This document shows positions 7,635 to 15,479 of a stretch of DNA of 64,000 nucleotides, in pieces. This DNA is from Saccharopolyspora gloriosae (GTDB lineage: Bacteria > Actinomycetota > Actinomycetes > Mycobacteriales > Pseudonocardiaceae): NCBI RefSeq assembly GCF_022828475.1, contig NZ_CP059557.1, forward strand, positions 2,170,001 through 2,234,000, written 5' to 3'. The notes under the pieces are model-generated. The model saw only the letters and a list, made by a program, of their open reading frames with translations. It had not been told where the DNA came from and ran no database searches. The translations under genes were made by a program, and so were the position numbers. How positions within the stretch are numbered: the first letter of the stretch is position 1; each line of letters opens with the position of its first letter.

Positions 7635-8543
7635 TCAGAGATCCACGGCGAGGTGGTGGGACGACGCTCGGGACACGCACGGGTAGATCCGGCCGGGAGG
7701 GGCGCCGATGTCGTCGCGGTGTTCGGGTTCCCCGGTGAGGACCGCGAGTTCGCAGCTGCCGCAGACCCCTTCGCGGCAACCGCTCGGCACCCGATGCCCG
7801 GCGTGGTTCAACGCGTCCAGCATCGACTCGTCCGATGCGACCTGGACGCTGCGCCCGGATCGGACGCAATCTACCTGGAAGTCCGTGTTCGGTGGGAACT
7901 CCCTGGTGACGGGGCGGAATCGTTCGACGTGCAGCAGTTCGGCGGGGAACGCCGCCTCGGCCGCGTCGAGCATCGGTGCCGGGCCGCAGCAGTAGACCAG
8001 CGCGTCGGGGCTGAGTTCGGCGGCGAGCGCAGCGAAGTCCGGCCTGCCCTGCTCCGCGGTGTCGATCAGCCGCACCCGGTCGCCGTGGGCGGATCGGAGT
8101 TCGGCGGCGAACGGCATGGTCGCGGCGGACTTCCCCGAGTACACCAAGGTGAAGGCCGCTCTCGCCTCGGCGGCGGCGCGCAGCATCGCGGGCAGCGGCG
8201 TGATGCCGATGCCGCCCGCGATGAACAGGTACTCGGACGCGGGAACGAGCGGGAAGTTGTTGCGCGGCAACGAAACAGCGAGTTCCCGGCCTTCCCGCAG
8301 GAACAGGTGCACGTATTCGGAGCCGCCTCGGCTGAGCCGGTCCAGGCGCACCGCGACGCGGTAGCGCTCCCGATCGGCGGGGTCGCCGCACAACGAGTAC
8401 TGCCGGGTCAGCCAGTTCGGCAGCGACAGGTCGATGTGCGCGCCGGGAGTCCACGGCGCCAACCGGCCGTCCGCCCCGCGCAGTTCGAGGGAGACGACGT
8501 CGTCGGCGACCCGCTCCACGCGGTCGAGAATCGCTTGCTGCAT
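7635..8543 (-). CDS. PDR/VanB-family ferredoxin-reductase-type oxidoreductase
   Basis: 302 residues from the ATG at 8543 (MQQAILDRVERVADD), preceded by AAGGTGAT. Domain order is phthalate-dioxygenase-reductase: FMN/FAD barrel with RQYSLCGDP, NAD-binding half with FIAGGIGITPLPAML and YCCGPAPMLDA, then a plant-type [2Fe-2S] ferredoxin domain with cysteines in GCREGVCGSCELAVL and YPCVSRAS. It supplies electrons to a Rieske oxygenase, P450 or demethylase. No oxygenase gene is adjacent; its operon partner is a siderophore reductase, so its terminal acceptor is unclear. An AT-rich operator-like site lies 80 bp upstream. Confidence 0.88.
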   Translation of the reverse strand: MQQAILDRVERVADDVVSLELRGADGRLAPWTPGAHIDLSLPNWLTRQYSLCGDPADRERYRVAVRLDRLSRGGSEYVHLFLREGRELAVSLPRNNFPLVPASEYLFIAGGIGITPLPAMLRAAAEARAAFTLVYSGKSAATMPFAAELRSAHGDRVRLIDTAEQGRPDFAALAAELSPDALVYCCGPAPMLDAAEAAFPAELLHVERFRPVTREFPPNTDFQVDCVRSGRSVQVASDESMLDALNHAGHRVPSGCREGVCGSCELAVLTGEPEHRDDIGAPPGRIYPCVSRASSHHLAVDL

Positions 8544-8622
8544 GGATGAATCACCTTGGCCGAGTGCGGTTTCCGGCGCGTGGTCGAAACGCCGATGACC
8601 TTCGTACGTGCAGGTCATGGCT

Positions 8623-8641
8623 CAATTATGAGCAATTGTTC
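8623..8641. promoter_or_regulatory. AT-rich operator-like palindrome upstream of the VanB/SIP operon
   Basis: CAATT at 8623-8627 and AATTG at 8634-8638 form an inverted repeat, overlapping a second near-palindrome GAGCAATTGTTC (8630-8641). The base composition stands out in this GC-rich sequence. The shape is like MarR- or TetR-type operators; the protein that binds it is not known. Confidence 0.45.
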
Positions 8642-8791
8642 GCTTCGGGCGCTACTCGCTTTCCGGCCGCCGGGATCGGGATGCCCCGCTAGCGGGCGAG
8701 CGTCGTTCCAGGCCGCGCGAACAGCCGCGCGGCATCCCGTCCGAGCTCGCCCGGGCGCGGGATCACGCGACGGCTGCTCGCGTTTGGCCCT

Positions 8792-9484
8792 TCACCACGG
8801 GAGCGAGCCGTCCACGTCGAAGTACCCGCCGGTGGGGCCGTGCCGATCGATCCGCGCCATCCGGACGATGATCTCGGCGCCCTCCTCGACGCTCTGCGTG
8901 CCGCGGTGGTCGTTCAGGTCGGTCGCGGTGAAGCCCGGTTCGACGCTGTTGATCCGCATGTGCGGGAACGCTTTCGCGTACTGCACGGTGATCATGTTGA
9001 CCGCGGACTTCGACGCCGGGTAGGCGAGACCCGGGTATTGGTACGTCGGCGTCCCCGGGGAGCTGACGAGGGTCTTCGAGGCGAGCCCGCTGCTCACGTT
9101 CACCACGACCGGATTCGCGGACGCGTGCAACAGCGGCAGGAACGCGTGGCTGACGCGCACGGTGCCGAACACGTTCGTCTCGAACAGCCGCCGCATCAGG
9201 TCGGCCGTGACCTCGGCGGTGGGGGTCGGATCGTCTTCGATACCGGCGTTGTTGACGAGCACGTCGAGCCCGCCGTCGGCTCCCACGGTCTCCGCGGCGG
9301 CGGCGACGGACGCGTCGTCGGTGACGTCGAGCACGATGGGCCGTGCTCCGATCCGCTCCGCGGCCCGCCGCCCGCGTTCCGGATCGCGAGCGGCGGCGTA
9401 CACGATGTGGCCCGCCTCGACGAGCCTGCGTGCGGTCTCGTGGCCGAGGCCCTTGTTCGCCCCGGTGATGAGTGTCGTCGTCAT
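8792..9484 (-). CDS. SDR-family short-chain dehydrogenase/reductase
   Basis: 230 residues, classical SDR. NAD(P) motif TLITGANKGLGHETARRL (TGxxxGxG) at the N-terminus, DVLVNNAGIED (NNAG) near residue 80, the catalytic Ser in VNVSSGLASK, and the active-site Tyr/Lys in YPGLAYPASKSAVNMIT (YxxxK). The C-terminal part SVEPGFTATDLNDHRGTQSVEEGAEIIVRMA is typical of the actinobacterial subgroup that carries a longer Tyr-proximal loop. Start ATG at 9484. It is divergently transcribed from an XRE regulator across 102 bp that contain paired CCTGG dyads, so it is the likely direct target of that regulator. Confidence 0.9.
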   Translation of the reverse strand: MTTTLITGANKGLGHETARRLVEAGHIVYAAARDPERGRRAAERIGARPIVLDVTDDASVAAAAETVGADGGLDVLVNNAGIEDDPTPTAEVTADLMRRLFETNVFGTVRVSHAFLPLLHASANPVVVNVSSGLASKTLVSSPGTPTYQYPGLAYPASKSAVNMITVQYAKAFPHMRINSVEPGFTATDLNDHRGTQSVEEGAEIIVRMARIDRHGPTGGYFDVDGSLPW

Positions 9485-9511
9485 GCCTCCAGGTTCGGCC
9501 CGGCCGCCGGG

Positions 9512-9553
9512 TCCTGCCAGGAGTCCGGTCTTCCTGGGACCACCGGTGCCAGG
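9512..9553. promoter_or_regulatory. Candidate operator between SDR and XRE regulator genes
   Basis: Two dyads lie side by side: TCCTGCCAGGA (9512-9522) and CCTGG-11 nt-CCAGG (9533-9553), sharing the CCTGGGAC half-site. The same half-site occurs in the palindrome beside the second XRE gene of this window (14447-14472), which supports binding by this regulator family. Confidence 0.55.
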
Positions 9554-9586
9554 TGGCCCGAAGCGGATCGGCGCACAGTGGAGGGC

Positions 9587-10423
9587 ATGGCGACGGAGGA
9601 GTTCGGGCGGGCGGTGCGGCGCTGGCGGGATCGGGTGTCCCCGGAGTCGGCGGGCCTGCCCGCGGGTGGTCCGCGGCGAGCTGCGGGACTGCGCCGCGAA
9701 GAGCTGGCGCTGCTGGCCGGGATCTCGGTGGACTACGTGACCCGCCTCGAACAGGGCCGGGCGCGGAACCCGTCGGAGCAGGTCGTGGAGGCGCTGGGCC
9801 GGGCGCTGCGGCTGTCCGGGCAGGAACGGGAGCACCTGTTCCAGCTCGCCGGTCTCGTACCGCCGGGACGCGATGTGGTTCCCGCCCGGATCACGCCCGG
9901 CGTGCAGCGGATGCTCGACAGGCTGGCGGGTACTCCGGTCGCGGTGTTCGACGCCGCGTGGACGATGTTGCTGGCGAATCCGCTGTACGCGGCGTTGATG
10001 GGGGATCCGTCGGGTTGGCGCGGCAAGGAGCGCAACGCGGTGTGGCGCAACCTGGTTGGCCCCGGTGGCCGGGTCCGCCACACTCCACGGGCTCGCCGCG
10101 AGTTCGAGGCCGCGCTGGTCGCCGACCTGCGCGCGACGGCGGGCAGGTACCCGGCGGATCCGCGGTTGCGCGACCTGATCGCGCAGCTGCACCGGCGCAG
10201 CGACCGGTTCGCCGAGCTCTGGGGTTCCGGTGCGGTGGCCGATCACGACGCCTCCCGCAAGACCGTCGATCACCCGCGCGTCGGTCCGATCACGCTGGAC
10301 TGCGACGTGCTCAGCGTCGCGGGCGCCGACCTGCGCATCATGATCTACACGGCTGATCCCGGCACGGAGGACGCCGACCGGCTCGAATTGCTCGCGGTCC
10401 TCGGCACCCAGTCCGTGCCCTAG
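9587..10423 (+). CDS. XRE-family HTH regulator with MmyB-like ligand domain
   Basis: 278 residues. N-terminal HTH: RRAAGLRREELALLAGISVDYVTRLEQGRARNPSEQVVEALGRAL. The MmyB-type sensor domain follows (residues about 105-275: FDAAWTMLLANPLYAALMGD, ERNAVWRNLV, and the hallmark C-terminal KTVDHPRVGPITLDCDVLSVAGADLRIMIYTADPGTEDADRLELLAVLGTQ). These regulators usually repress a divergent oxidoreductase gene and may bind a fatty-acid-like ligand. ATG at 9587 with GGAGGG just upstream. Divergent from the SDR gene; a paralogue with the same domain order is at 13555-14415. Confidence 0.9.
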   Translation: MATEEFGRAVRRWRDRVSPESAGLPAGGPRRAAGLRREELALLAGISVDYVTRLEQGRARNPSEQVVEALGRALRLSGQEREHLFQLAGLVPPGRDVVPARITPGVQRMLDRLAGTPVAVFDAAWTMLLANPLYAALMGDPSGWRGKERNAVWRNLVGPGGRVRHTPRARREFEAALVADLRATAGRYPADPRLRDLIAQLHRRSDRFAELWGSGAVADHDASRKTVDHPRVGPITLDCDVLSVAGADLRIMIYTADPGTEDADRLELLAVLGTQSVP

Positions 10424-10475
10424 CGCCGCTGTGGCATCCTTGATCGAACAGTTGTGCGGTGATCTTGGGGGTGCG

Positions 10476-11213
10476 ATGTTCGTTCAGCGGGCGCGGGTCC
10501 GAGCGGCCCACCACCCCGAGTCGTGGCGGTCGTGGCCCTTCTCGGTCCCGTGCGTGCGGGAGGTCGCGGAGAACGGGGTCACGTTCACCAAACCCGTCAC
10601 GATGCTCGTCGGCGAGAACGGCTCGGGGAAGTCGACGCTGGTCGAGGCCATCGCCGAAGGCTTCGGCCTCGACTCGTACGGCGGCAAAGCGGGCCGCAAA
10701 TACGCGAGCAGCCGAAGCAGGACGCCGCTCGGCGAGGTGCTCGAATTGGAGACGACGTCCGCGGGCGCCAAGATGCGCGCCGGGCCGCGAACCGGGAAGC
10801 GGGGTTTCTTCCTGCGCGCGGAGACCGCGTTCGAGATGATCCGCAACCTCGCGGGTGCGCCCGGCTACTGGGACGCGGACACCGTCCGCATGAGTCACGG
10901 CGAAGGCTTCCTCGCCGTCTTCCACCAGATGCTGCGGGCGCGGGGCTTCTACGTGCTGGACGAGCCGGAAGCGGGCCTGTCGTTCACCGCGTGCCTGCGG
11001 CTCGTCGCGCTGCTGCACGAGATCGGGGAATCAGGCGCGCAGGTCATCTGCGCCACGCACTCGCCGATCCTCGCCGGAGTTCCCGGCGCGGACGTCCTAG
11101 AAGTCGGCGAACACGGGCTGCGCCGGACGAAGTGGGCGGACTTGGACCAGGTCGACCACTGGTCCCGCTACCTGGCGAACCCGGACGCCTACCTGCGGCA
11201 CCTCGTCGACTGA
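10476..11213 (+). CDS. AAA/ABC-type ATPase, predicted cytosolic
   Basis: 245 residues. ABC-ATPase motifs in order: Walker A GENGSGKS (46-53), a signature-like MSHGEGF, Walker B FYVLDEPEAGLS and H-loop CATHSPIL. There are no membrane segments, and the lid is that of the small stand-alone AAA family ATPases (RecF/OLD-like superfamily), not a transporter. ATG at 10476 is favoured over the upstream GTG at 10431 because GGGGGT lies 5 nt before it. Its role is unknown. It lies 52 bp after the XRE gene on the same strand. Confidence 0.8.
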   Translation: MFVQRARVRAAHHPESWRSWPFSVPCVREVAENGVTFTKPVTMLVGENGSGKSTLVEAIAEGFGLDSYGGKAGRKYASSRSRTPLGEVLELETTSAGAKMRAGPRTGKRGFFLRAETAFEMIRNLAGAPGYWDADTVRMSHGEGFLAVFHQMLRARGFYVLDEPEAGLSFTACLRLVALLHEIGESGAQVICATHSPILAGVPGADVLEVGEHGLRRTKWADLDQVDHWSRYLANPDAYLRHLVD

Positions 11214-11347
11214 TCAGTCCACTCAGGACGACCTGGGCGTGCGAACGGGTGGCGGAACCCCGGCTGGTCCGCCGCTGACAAGCTGATGATCGCAAGATCG
11301 TTCGCCACGGGATCATCGCGAATTCCCGGTCAGGGCAACGCGAAAGT

Positions 11348-12124
11348 TCAGCCGCGCAGCTGCTGGAACAAGGCTTGGTCGTGCGCGCAGATGATCCTCA
11401 GATCCGGTGCGGAACGCCCGTGCAGCTCGGCGAGGCGGGCGTGGTTGTCCCGCACCTTCGCCCGGTCGTGGGCGATGGCGAGCTCCTGCAGGCGCTGCGC
11501 GGTGGGCGCCGGGCGGCCGTCGAGCGTGTGGTGGTGGAAGAACGCGTCACCGGCGTGCAGCACCCAGTGCTCACCGGCGTCCACTGCGACGGCCGCGTGC
11601 CCACGGGTGTGGCCGGGTAGCGCGATGAGCACGACGCCGGGGGAGATGCCGGTGAGCTCCTTCGCCGCCGCGAAACCTCGCCACGCTTCGCCGTCCGTGC
11701 CGTGCTCGACGAAGTTCGGGCCGTGCGCCCATTGGCCGGGCCGGTATCGGGAGCGTTCCTGGCGGGTGGCCGGACGCAGTGCTCCGGCGGCCTCGTCGGC
11801 GGTGAGGTGCACCTGGGCGTCCGGGAAGTCGGACAGGCCGCCGACGTGGTCGGCATCAACGTGCGTGAGCACGATGTGGCGCACGTCGTCCCGGCTGAAT
11901 CCGAGCCGTTCGACCTGGTGAGCCGCCGTCTCCTCAGCTGCCAGGACCGGGCGGGTCAGGTGGCGCAGCACCCCGAGGCGTTGAGCCGGGGCCGCGATGT
12001 CGCGCAGGCCGAAACCGGTGTCGACGAGCACCAGGCCGCCTTCGGTCTCGATCAGCAGCACGTGGCAGATCAGCGGGGCGATCACCGAGTTCATGGTGCC
12101 GCAGTTGAGGTGGTGCACTTTCAC
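11348..12124 (-). CDS. Metallo-beta-lactamase-fold hydrolase, N-acyl-homoserine-lactonase-like
   Basis: 258 residues with the AHL-lactonase layout: N-terminal [36 protein letters not shown], metal motif [11 protein letters not shown], then [20 protein letters not shown] and the terminal ICAHD. The motif reads HVDADH, with Asp where HxHxDH families carry the second His, so zinc coordination may be altered. Convergent with the ATPase gene across 134 bp. Substrate (lactone, ester or other) cannot be assigned from sequence. Confidence 0.85.
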   Translation of the reverse strand: MKVHHLNCGTMNSVIAPLICHVLLIETEGGLVLVDTGFGLRDIAAPAQRLGVLRHLTRPVLAAEETAAHQVERLGFSRDDVRHIVLTHVDADHVGGLSDFPDAQVHLTADEAAGALRPATRQERSRYRPGQWAHGPNFVEHGTDGEAWRGFAAAKELTGISPGVVLIALPGHTRGHAAVAVDAGEHWVLHAGDAFFHHHTLDGRPAPTAQRLQELAIAHDRAKVRDNHARLAELHGRSAPDLRIICAHDQALFQQLRG

Positions 12125-12257
12125 GGAGTCCTCGTTTCACACTGGATCGATGGTCGGAAACCGTTGCGCGGAAATAGGATTCTCTCCCGCGCGCGGTCGT
12201 TCGGGGAGTTGTCGAACGGGGGGGGCAATGGTGTGTGCCGGGCTCCGGCCTGGCATG

Positions 12258-12878
12258 TCACTGCCCCGTCAGCCGTGAAGTGAGCAGCTGCACGGCCTCT
12301 TCGCGGCAGGCCCTGAGGTCGACGGTGTCGTCGAGCATCGACTCCAGCGCGACACCGCGCAGCATGCCGATGAGCACTACCGCCAGCCCGCCCGGATCCA
12401 CCGAGGCCGGCACGTCGCCGGCGTTCTTCCCGCGCTCCAGCACCTTCGTGATCTCCGCGCGGAACACGCGATCCGCCGAGATCATCGCCGCGCGCACGTC
12501 GGGGGAGTCCGTGGCCACCGCGTCGGCCCACAGCACCAGTCGCGCCCGGTGCGTGGCGGGCGGATCGGTCACGACTTCGAAGTAGGTGTCGACCAGGCTC
12601 AGCGCCGCATCGAGGGTCCGGTCGGGAACCTCGTCGGAGCGCAGCACTTCCCGGAACCGGTCGGTCACCGAGTCGACGAGCCGCTGCATCAGCGCCGGTT
12701 TCGAACCGAAGTGGTGCGTCGCCAGGCCTCGGCTGTACCCGGCGCGTTCCCCGATGGCCGCCAGCGTCACCTTCGACGTGCCGACTTCGCCGATCAGCTC
12801 CGCCGCGGCGTCGAGCAGGCGGCGTTCGGCCTCGTCGCGCCGTTCCTCCTGGGAGCGGCGGGATTCGTGGCGGCTCAT
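12258..12878 (-). CDS. TetR/AcrR-family regulator
   Basis: 206 residues. HTH at about 20-65: RRLLDAAAELIGEVGTSKVTLAAIGERAGYSRGLATHHFGSKPALMQRLV. All-helical ligand domain with VDTYFEVVTDPPATHRARLVLWADAVATDSPDVRAAMISADRVF, resembling TetR_C_6/BetI-like actinobacterial members. It follows the SnoaL-like gene on the same strand with a 43-bp gap, so the two are probably co-transcribed. A perfect 18-bp palindrome upstream of that pair (13440-13457) is its likely operator, giving autoregulation. Confidence 0.9.
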   Translation of the reverse strand: MSRHESRRSQEERRDEAERRLLDAAAELIGEVGTSKVTLAAIGERAGYSRGLATHHFGSKPALMQRLVDSVTDRFREVLRSDEVPDRTLDAALSLVDTYFEVVTDPPATHRARLVLWADAVATDSPDVRAAMISADRVFRAEITKVLERGKNAGDVPASVDPGGLAVVLIGMLRGVALESMLDDTVDLRACREEAVQLLTSRLTGQ

Positions 12879-12921
12879 CGGGATTCCTCCTCGCGGTGGT
12901 TTCAGGGCGGCGGCCCCGCGA

Positions 12922-13374
12922 TCACAGGTCCTGGCCGGCCAGGGCCAGCAGTTCGCCGCGGCCGATCTGGTTCACCAGGCTCGCGCTGTCGAAGTAGACG
13001 CGTTCGTTGACGATCCGGTCCTGTTCGAAGAAGAACACGGCGATCACCGGGACGCGGAAGGACTTGCCGGTCGGCGGCATCCCGTAGAACTCGCCGAGGT
13101 TCGTGCCGAGCAGGTCGAACTCGACGACGATCGTCTCGTCGGAGACGTGGGTGCGGACGTTGTCGTGGCGCTGGTCGGGGAACGCCTCGCGGGTCGTGCG
13201 GTAGTAGCCCATGACCTCTTCGGCGCCGTCGAACACCTGGCCCGTGGGCATGATCTCGTAGTGCGGGTGCCCGTGGAAGGTTTCCAGGGTGAGGTCGAAT
13301 TCGTGGGTGACCTCGGTGTTCATGTGCTCGTCGATGATGGCGAGGCGGCGTTTGCGCAGGTCGTCGGAGATCAT
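12922..13374 (-). CDS. SnoaL-like / nuclear-transport-factor-2-fold protein
   Basis: 150 residues from the ATG at 13374, preceded by GAAGGAAG. The cone-shaped SnoaL/ester-cyclase fold is visible: DLTLETFHGHPHYEIMPTGQVFDGAEEVMGYYRTTREAFPD, VSDETIVVEFDLLGTNLGEFYGMPPTGKSFRVPVIAVFFFEQDRIVNERVYFDSASLVNQIG. Such proteins act as polyketide cyclases, isomerases or small hydrolases. It is first in a two-gene unit with the TetR repressor and downstream of a strong palindromic operator, so it is probably the induced enzyme. Confidence 0.82.
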   Translation of the reverse strand: MISDDLRKRRLAIIDEHMNTEVTHEFDLTLETFHGHPHYEIMPTGQVFDGAEEVMGYYRTTREAFPDQRHDNVRTHVSDETIVVEFDLLGTNLGEFYGMPPTGKSFRVPVIAVFFFEQDRIVNERVYFDSASLVNQIGRGELLALAGQDL

Positions 13375-13439
13375 GGCTTCCTTCGGGGGAGTTCGTGGCG
13401 GGGAGGTCACGGGTTCGCAGGGGTCCGGGAACGAAACTT

Positions 13440-13457
13440 ACTTGTTGATCAACAAGT
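13440..13457. promoter_or_regulatory. Perfect 18-bp palindrome, probable TetR operator
   Basis: ACTTGTTGATCAACAAGT, a perfect dyad, lies 66 bp upstream of the SnoaL-like start. Its size and symmetry match TetR-family operators, and the only TetR gene nearby is in the transcription unit it precedes. Confidence 0.75.
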
Positions 13458-13554
13458 TACTCAGGTCCGGGGGTTCCGTCAACGAAGATCGAACTCACTG
13501 GACGCGGCGGCCTTCGCCGCGAGGCCCCTTCGCGCGACCACGACGCTTCGCCGC

Positions 13555-14415
13555 CTAGCCGTCCGCCGCCGAACGAGCAGCCTCCACCCGCGCGGCGAGC
13601 AGGCGCAGGCCGTCGTGGTCGGGTGTGCCGGGCTCCGCGGTCAACGTGATCAGCTGCTGATCGGGATCATCGGCGCAGGTGAGCGTCGACCAGTCGAGCG
13701 TGACGTCTCCGATGATCGGGTGGTGCAGCGATTTGGCGCCGGTGCCCCGAACGGCGACTTCGTGGGCGCCCCACCACCGCCGGAAATCCGGGTCCAGCGC
13801 GGAGAGCTCACCGACCAGCTCGGCCAGCTCCGGATCGTCCGGGTCCAACGCCGCCTCCATGCGCAGCTGCGCCGCGCAGGCCTGCGCCGTGTACTCCCAA
13901 TCCGGGTACAGCGCCCGGAACGCCGGGTCGGTGAACACCAGCCGCACGAAATTGCGCTCCCGCAACGGAATCCGGGCGAAGTCGATGAACAGCGCGGCGG
14001 CCATCGGATTCCACGCGAGGACGTCCGTGCGGCGCCCCAGGACCACGGCCGGTGTGCCGGTGAGGTCGGCCAGCAGCCGCCGCAGCTGCGGCTGAGCCTC
14101 CTGCCCGGCCCGCCGCCGCGGTCGAACGGCGTCCTTGCCGGACACCTCGAACAGGTAGGCGCGTTCGTCGTCGCCGAGTCGAAGGACGCGGGCGAGGGCG
14201 TCCAGCACCGGTTCGGACGCCTGCCTGCGCCCTTGTTCCAAGCGGGTGTAGTAGTCGGTGCTGATCGAGGTCAGCGCGGCCACCTCCTCCCGGCGCAGGC
14301 CCTCGACCCGTCGCCTGCCGCCGGAACCGGGCAGCCCCACCGCGGCGGGACTGAGCTCCCTGCGCCGGGCGCGGAGGAAATCGCCCAGTTCGCTGCGGTG
14401 CACGGCCTCGTTCAT
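13555..14415 (-). CDS. XRE-family HTH regulator with MmyB-like ligand domain (second copy)
   Basis: 286 residues with the same domain order as the regulator at 9587. HTH: RRRVEGLRREEVAALTSISTDYYTRLEQGRRQASEPVLDALARVLRL. Then the MmyB domain: TDVLAWNPMAAALFIDFARIPLRERNFVRLVFTDPAFRALYPDWE, LDPDFRRWWGAHEVAVRGTGAKSLHHPIIGDVTLDWSTLTCADDPDQQLITLTAEPGTPDHDGLRLLA. Divergent from an alpha/beta hydrolase gene, with a 26-bp near-perfect palindrome between them, so repression of that hydrolase (and of itself) is inferred. Confidence 0.92.
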   Translation of the reverse strand: MNEAVHRSELGDFLRARRRELSPAAVGLPGSGGRRRVEGLRREEVAALTSISTDYYTRLEQGRRQASEPVLDALARVLRLGDDERAYLFEVSGKDAVRPRRRAGQEAQPQLRRLLADLTGTPAVVLGRRTDVLAWNPMAAALFIDFARIPLRERNFVRLVFTDPAFRALYPDWEYTAQACAAQLRMEAALDPDDPELAELVGELSALDPDFRRWWGAHEVAVRGTGAKSLHHPIIGDVTLDWSTLTCADDPDQQLITLTAEPGTPDHDGLRLLAARVEAARSAADG

Positions 14416-14446
14416 GCGGACCAGTGTTCCAGTGAGCGGCGGGCGG

Positions 14447-14472
14447 GTCCTGGGACAGCGCTGTCCTAGGAC
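14447..14472. promoter_or_regulatory. 26-bp near-perfect palindrome between XRE and hydrolase genes
   Basis: The half-site GTCCTGGGACAGC meets its reverse complement with one mismatched pair (G14452/T14467), so 12 of 13 pairs match. It is centred 44 bp upstream of the XRE start and about 110 bp upstream of the hydrolase start. The CCTGGGAC half-site is shared with the other XRE intergenic region. Confidence 0.75.
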
Positions 14473-14570
14473 ACGAGCGGCTCTTCTTCCGACGTCCGGT
14501 CCGGGCGAACCTCGATGTGGCGGACGGCGTCTCGGCCGCCGCCTCCGAACACCGGAACCGAAAGAAGCCC

Positions 14571-15479
14571 ATGAAGACGACGGTCACCTTCCCCAGCAAC
14601 GGTCTCGCCATCGCCGGGATCCTGTTCACCCCGGACGATCACACCGGTGATCGGCTCCCGGCAGTCGTCGTCGGCCATCCGGGCGGCGGCGTGAAGGAGC
14701 AGAGCCCGACCACCTACGGCGAACACCTGGCCCGCGCAGGGTTCGCCGTGCTGGTCTTCGACGCCGCCTACCAGGGCGAGAGCGAAGGCGAACCGCGCGG
14801 CACGGAGGACCCCTCCCAGCGCGCCGAGGACGTCCGCGCGGCGGTGAGCCACCTCGGCGCCCGCCCGGAGATCGATCCGGACCGGATCGGGGCGCTGGGC
14901 ATCTGCGCCTCCGGCGGCTACGTCCCCTACGCCGCGCAGACCGACCGGCGGATCAAGGCCGTGGCCACCGTCAGCGCAGGCGACTTCGGCAAAGTGGTCC
15001 GCGAGGGCATCGACGGCGAGCAGGACCCCGCGGTGCTCGACGCCGTGCTCGCCCAGTCCGGGGAGATGCGCACCGCTGAGGCGCGGGGCGAGCCGCCGCA
15101 CCGGGTGCCGTGGGTCCCGGACGAGATGCGGTATTCCGAATCGCGCCAGGACAGGGAGACCTGGGAGTTCTACCGCACCGCACGCGGCGCTCACCCGCGC
15201 GCCGGCGGTACCCGGTTGGTGCGCGACCTCGGAAGGGTCGCGCTGCACGACTCCTTCGCGATGATGCGGCTGCTCGCGCCCCGGCCGCTGCTGATGATCG
15301 CCGGCTCGGAGGCGGAGACCGCGCACCACAGCCGGGAGGCGGTCGCGGCGGCGACGGGACCGGCGGAGCTGTGCATCATCGAGGGCGCCACGCACGTGGA
15401 CCTCTACGACCGGGACGAGTACGTCACCCCGGCGGTGAGGAAGCTGATCGCCTTCTACGGCGAACACCTCGCGGTCTGA
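14571..15479 (+). CDS. Alpha/beta hydrolase, dienelactone-hydrolase/YcjY-like
   Basis: 302 residues. Strand and oxyanion segment LPAVVVGHPGGGVKEQSPTTYGEHLARAGFAVLVFDAAYQGESEG; nucleophile elbow LGICASGGYV, where Cys takes the nucleophile place as in dienelactone hydrolases; acid region LLMIAGSEAETAHHS; catalytic His in IEGATHVDLYDRDEYV. Cytosolic, no signal. ATG at 14571 (MKTTVTFPSNG) follows AAAGAAG. Divergent from the XRE/MmyB gene with a strong operator between. Convergent with, and overlapping by 25 bp, the TetR-like frame downstream. Substrate unknown. Confidence 0.87.
   Translation: MKTTVTFPSNGLAIAGILFTPDDHTGDRLPAVVVGHPGGGVKEQSPTTYGEHLARAGFAVLVFDAAYQGESEGEPRGTEDPSQRAEDVRAAVSHLGARPEIDPDRIGALGICASGGYVPYAAQTDRRIKAVATVSAGDFGKVVREGIDGEQDPAVLDAVLAQSGEMRTAEARGEPPHRVPWVPDEMRYSESRQDRETWEFYRTARGAHPRAGGTRLVRDLGRVALHDSFAMMRLLAPRPLLMIAGSEAETAHHSREAVAAATGPAELCIIEGATHVDLYDRDEYVTPAVRKLIAFYGEHLAV

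Noticed and set aside
8792-10273. One long minus-strand protein spanning the SDR and XRE loci
   Set aside because: Only the last 230 residues (the SDR) have family features; the rest mirrors the XRE gene on the opposite strand.
11249-11265. GGGTGGCGGAACC resembling an end of the hairpin repeat family
   Set aside because: Only 13 bp match, with no CTCAG arm, no inner stem and no partner end; chance or an old remnant cannot be separated.
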